Shown: positions 61,490 through 64,000 of the stretch, piece after piece | How the letters are laid out: each line of letters begins with the position of its first letter | How positions within the stretch are numbered: position 1 is the stretch's first letter | From: Branchipolynoe longqiensis | Lineage: Eukaryota; Annelida; Polychaeta; Phyllodocida; Polynoidae | Assembly (NCBI GenBank): GCA_030323885.1 | Contig: CM059187.1 | Location: forward strand, 122,107,593 to 122,171,592 | Length of the DNA stretch: 64,000 nucleotides | Direction of reading: 5' to 3' | The notes under the pieces: generated by a model | What the model saw: the letters and a program-made list of their open reading frames with translations, nothing else | What the model was told of the DNA's origin: nothing | Databases searched by the model: none | Made by a program: the position numbers and the translations under genes

Positions 61490-62488
61490 TTAGAGGGAGG
61501 GATCGAGGCCCTGCAGTGACCAGTTCCCTAGGGATGTATGTGTGTACGGCTGCTGTCGTCCAGGCCCCATAATTCATAATCTCTTGTAGCGACCCACCAG
61601 CCACGGCTAGTGCCTGGGCCCCGCCCCTACACAGGCTGTGTAGGGTGTAGGCTTAGGGTATCGGGACGCCGGCGGCCCCCACGGCCAGGCGGAGTGCAGC
61701 TAATAGGGTGTGGGGCTGGAGTGGGGTTCTCGGTGGGAAGCATAAATGCTAGGCCAAGTGGGCGTTGCTGGTGGAGCTTTAGGTATCGGGTCCATGCGGT
61801 GATGGGGCATGGGGCGGTACCGGTTGTGGGTGGTATTGTGATGATATACCTCTGGTCGCATCGCCAGCATGTCTTGGTGGAGTTATCCAGGACAGTTAAG
61901 CCAGTGTCAGTGATGTTAAAGCTGCATAGTCCGATGAAATATCAAATTTTCAAAACAAAACCAATTATCTAGATTTGATTTGACATATTTAACTTAGATA
62001 CTGATGCACTTATTAAGCATTGTTTTCTGTCAATTTAACAGAACCTGTTACTCCAGAAGTCTATGGTGTCAGAGTTTCGGCAAGCTTGCCAAAACTAATT
62101 TTCCATGTTTGCACTTAAAATATCTAAAACGTTTATCATTTAAAATAAAAGTAACTTTGAACTAATGTAAAGTAGATACTAGTGATCGATCTAATATATT
62201 TATCTCAGAAGAAATACAGAAATTCAAAACCATCGGACTATGCAATTTTAATGTCGGCTGCTCGCAGTGCCTGTCCTAGGTCGTTCGGTGAGTTGCTCTG
62301 GAGGAGGTTTCCTTGTCTTAGGAGGGTGGAGTGTCCCATCAGTATGGCCGCACTGAGTACTGCAGCATTAGGGCCAGCTGCTGCGAGGTAGTTCGTTATC
62401 TTGGCGATGTTGTCTGGGGTGAGTGGCCGGGCTTGTCTCGGGGTGTGTTGGGAGAGGCGTTGTACTTCCTTGTCATGTACAATGACCA
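61490..62488 (-). pseudogene. Tyrosine recombinase pseudogene split by a MITE
   Basis: On the minus strand, before the MITE: ARPLTPDNIAKITNYLAAAG, NAAVLSAAILMGHSTLLRQG and SPNDLGQALRAADI. After it (61915 downward): TGLTVLDNSTKTCWRCDQRY, TIPPTTGTAPCPITAWTRYL, then after a one-base shift TLLAALRLAVGAAGVP, a TAA stop (about 61648), AYTLHSLCRGGAQALAVAGG and MNYGAWTTAAVHTYIPRELV. HSLxRGG, GAWTT and VHTYI are the catalytic-end motifs including the nucleophilic tyrosine. HxLR is HSLC here. It resembles recombinases of Crypton or YR retrotransposons. No RT was seen beside it, so the class is undecided. Dead: MITE insertion, one frameshift, one stop and one lost arginine. Confidence 0.78.
61920..62247. 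mobile_element. TTAA-target MITE (family T) inside the recombinase gene
   Basis: TTAA at 61916-61919 and 62248-62251. The left end AGCTGCATAGTCCGATGAAA pairs with the right end in reverse complement, AATTGCATAGTCCGATGGTT. Removing the element and one TTAA leaves the recombinase frame continuous, which supports a 4 bp TTAA target duplication as in piggyBac-type transposition. Confidence 0.9.
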
Positions 62489-62489
62489 G

Positions 62490-62560
62490 ACTGCATGGCC
62501 AAATGAGTTGAGCATCCGTCTCCCATGTTGGTAGATCGTGGGATTCGAACCCACATTTAA
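62490..62560 (+). repeat. SINE family S2 head fragment
   Basis: GCATGGCCAAATGAGTTGAG (A box) and GTGGGATTCGAACCCAC (B box), with TTGGTAGATCGTGGG shared with 43044-43385. It adjoins the recombinase pseudogene. Confidence 0.7.
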
Positions 62561-62631
62561 AATATTCCGATGTACGGCAGAGGGGAATGGAATTGTTTTA
62601 TATGTTATTCGTTATGCCTAGCCGGGTGAGC

Positions 62632-62665
62632 TTGTATATATATATGTATATATATATATGAGGAG
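62632..62665. repeat. (TA)n-rich microsatellite
   Basis: TATATATATATGTATATATA-type repeat just before the repeated motif at 62673. Confidence 0.9.
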
Positions 62666-62672
62666 TTCAGGC

Positions 62673-62920
62673 GCAAAACCAAGTAAGTCCACCCGACCTC
62701 TTTTGTTTTAAAATCAAGATTTGTATATGCCCATAAATATAATTCTCAGTAATTCCACTTTTCTTTGTATTATAGGGTTATGGGCAATGAACAAAATACT
62801 ATGAAAGTGATAAATGAACCTTTATTCCAAAACTCATTAATTAATCAACTTTTATTGATTTTTCTGCAAAACCAAGTAAGTCCACTTTCGGTTTGTTTGC
62901 AAAACCATGTAAGTCCATTG
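62673..62920 (-). repeat. Thrice-repeated 19 bp motif downstream of the DUF7869-like gene
   Basis: GCAAAACCAAGTAAGTCCA occurs at about 62674 and 62866, and with one change (ATG for AAG) at about 62899. On the minus strand each reads TGGACTTACTTGGTTTTGC. The copies lie 60-310 bp beyond the stop codon of the adjacent gene. They may be transposon-end or regulatory motifs. Confidence 0.85.
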
Positions 62921-62980
62921 TCAAAGACTAATCTATAGAAATCTTGCAGAATCAAAGAACACACAATTTCCACCATAAGC

Positions 62981-63995
62981 TTACTCATCATCACCACTAT
63001 CCTCAAGGTCCTGCACAATGTTCTGATCACCATCATGAGAGAGGGCATTCTCATAGTAACCCCGAACCTCTTGATTTACATCCAACTGTTTCAGCAGCTT
63101 CATGACATCCTGCTTCTTAGCCTCTTTCACGCAGTTAATGTCAGCCAGTAGTGAAGGATTGAACTGTGCCCACTTTTTTCCCCCTTTTTAGAAGGGAGTG
63201 TTGACAATATTCCCCAGCAAATGCACTTTTGAACCCCAAATCTTTCTTAGAAATCTGTAGCACTCTTGCCTCACTAATTTTGAAAGATCTTTGACGTTTT
63301 GTGAAACTGGCTGATTCTGCTTTGTAATCATAGCACATCCAATCCTTTCCATACACATGAACAGAACCATGGTTCCTCAGAATCTCACAGTATTCCTCTG
63401 GCATTAATATTGTTTCCTTCTTTCGGATTTCTTGCTCGATCCTTCCAAACACTCGGTCTGCAGGAAGAAAGCTGTGTCCCTGTATTGGGAAAGTGTACTC
63501 AACAGTAAGATTTGGGTACTTCTGGTTGCACAAAGCAAACAACATGGATAAAACGTTAATGTTCTTATTTTGGCCGTAGCAAGAATCTGAGAACAAACGT
63601 AGGAGTTCAGTTTGATTTATGTCCATGTTAACCACTGAACCTAAGTAATCACGTAATGCAGAAGCAATTGTATTGCTGTCTTTGGCATTCTGATGTTCAA
63701 GCCATGTATATAAATGAATGTCATCTTTCCCCTGCGGTTCTCCTCTACCTCGGTGACGAACAATCCCAAACACATACATGTATAACTGGCGAGAATAATA
63801 CGTTTGCCCTATTGGGGACTTTGGAAGTACCAGATTTTCCATGACATCAAAACAGACAGTGAAACTATCTCCCACCTCATTCATCTTGGTGTAAAATTGA
63901 CGGGCACGGCGACGATGCAACCCATACAGCAGAAGATTTTCTCGCTTTTCATCAGGGGTTTGCTCTAGATCCTTAATTTTCAAGCGGAATTTCAT
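62981..63995 (-). CDS. DUF7869-like protein, partial, with a frameshift
   Basis: Function unknown. The visible part (about 337 codons) runs off the right edge; the upstream frame is open, so the Met at 63995 need not be the start. Segments: RRARQFYTKMNEVGDSFTVC, NLVLPKSPIGQTYYSRQLYM, YTWLEHQNAKDSNTIASALR, LRLFSDSCYGQNKNINVLSM, YTFPIQGHSFLPADRVFGRI. The DSCxGQNKN and GHSFLPxDRxFGxIE blocks match the DUF7869 type found in many animal and protist proteins, often in repeated genes. This is an assignment from memory. Near 63174-63184 an A6/G5 homopolymer shifts the frame: one frame stops at 63141, while the other continues (WAQFNPSLLADINCVKEAKK, KLLKQLDVNQEVRGYYENAL) to an acidic end (EDSGDDE) and a TAA at 62981. 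The preserved downstream frame suggests a recent indel or sequencing error. AT-richer than the GPCR exon; no splice sites identified. Confidence 0.65.
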
Positions 63996-64000
63996 ACATG

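Noticed and set aside
61610..61972. A 120-codon plus-strand frame starting MPGPRPYTGCVG
   Set aside because: It is the antisense of the tyrosine recombinase pseudogene, whose minus-strand frames carry recognisable catalytic motifs.

Overview
This window looks like metazoan nuclear DNA, most likely from a marine lophotrochozoan and perhaps a mollusc. The evidence is: one recognisable host gene fragment, the first coding exon of a class A GPCR with a canonical GT splice donor; several tRNA-derived SINE families with A and B boxes; animal-type LINE, PIF/Harbinger, pogo/Tigger-like, TTAA-target and tyrosine-recombinase (YR) elements; and very long simple and tandem repeats. One SINE family (body with a 'CATATAAAAGAYCC' block and an 'AATCAATG(Y)GCTCTAG' end) resembles repeats that I recall as abundant in mollusc genomes. 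The phylum is an inference from memory, not a search result. Nothing prokaryotic was seen.

Layout. 1-985 is a GC-rich repeat block without an assignable gene. 1011-3857 holds a decayed PIF/Harbinger transposon (1405-3184, TAA target duplication) and a related MITE, between the arms of a ~73 bp inverted repeat. 5886-12325 is a YR retrotransposon on the minus strand (gag-like ORF, RT/RNase H, tyrosine recombinase). It keeps split direct repeats of the PAT/Ngaro layout and is interrupted by a LINE truncated at both ends (~8790-10750). 14324-14993 is a Harbinger-like MITE. 16335-21842 is a giant MITE: it encloses ~3.4 kb of GT/CT-AC/AG satellite, then a second nested MITE that itself encloses ~1.2 kb of GGTT satellite. 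22-29 kb is SINE debris, a pogo/Tigger-like MITE, a polypyrimidine tract, a TIR element with GCC repeats (27500-28551) and another MITE. 30898-31761 is the GPCR exon on the minus strand, with an inverted-dimer MITE just inside its first intron. 33.5-38.4 kb holds a 26 bp minisatellite and a second, plus-strand YR retrotransposon in advanced decay. 39-51 kb is SINEs split by later MITE insertions, a polypurine tract and a GTGTGGGT array. 52.5-55.6 kb is a second broken LINE, interrupted by a SINE-like repeat with a 10 bp target duplication. 57.7-59.4 kb is a TTAA-target MITE whose end seeds a 118/99 bp satellite. 61.5-62.5 kb is a third tyrosine-recombinase pseudogene split by a TTAA MITE. 62981-63995 is a minus-strand gene with a DUF7869-like domain, running off the window.

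How it fits together. Almost everything is mobile DNA and its decay products. Nested insertions give relative ages: SINE before Harbinger MITE at 41.7-42.8 and 44.8-45.8 kb; LINE before SINE at 54.7 kb; YR element before LINE at 8.8-10.8 kb; YR gene before TTAA MITE at 61.9 kb; MITE before MITE before satellite at 16-22 kb. The recurring theme is that MITEs act as seeds or hosts for tandem arrays. The only plausible host coding sequences are the GPCR exon and perhaps the DUF7869-like gene. Long open frames inside the satellites are composition artefacts and are not annotated as genes.
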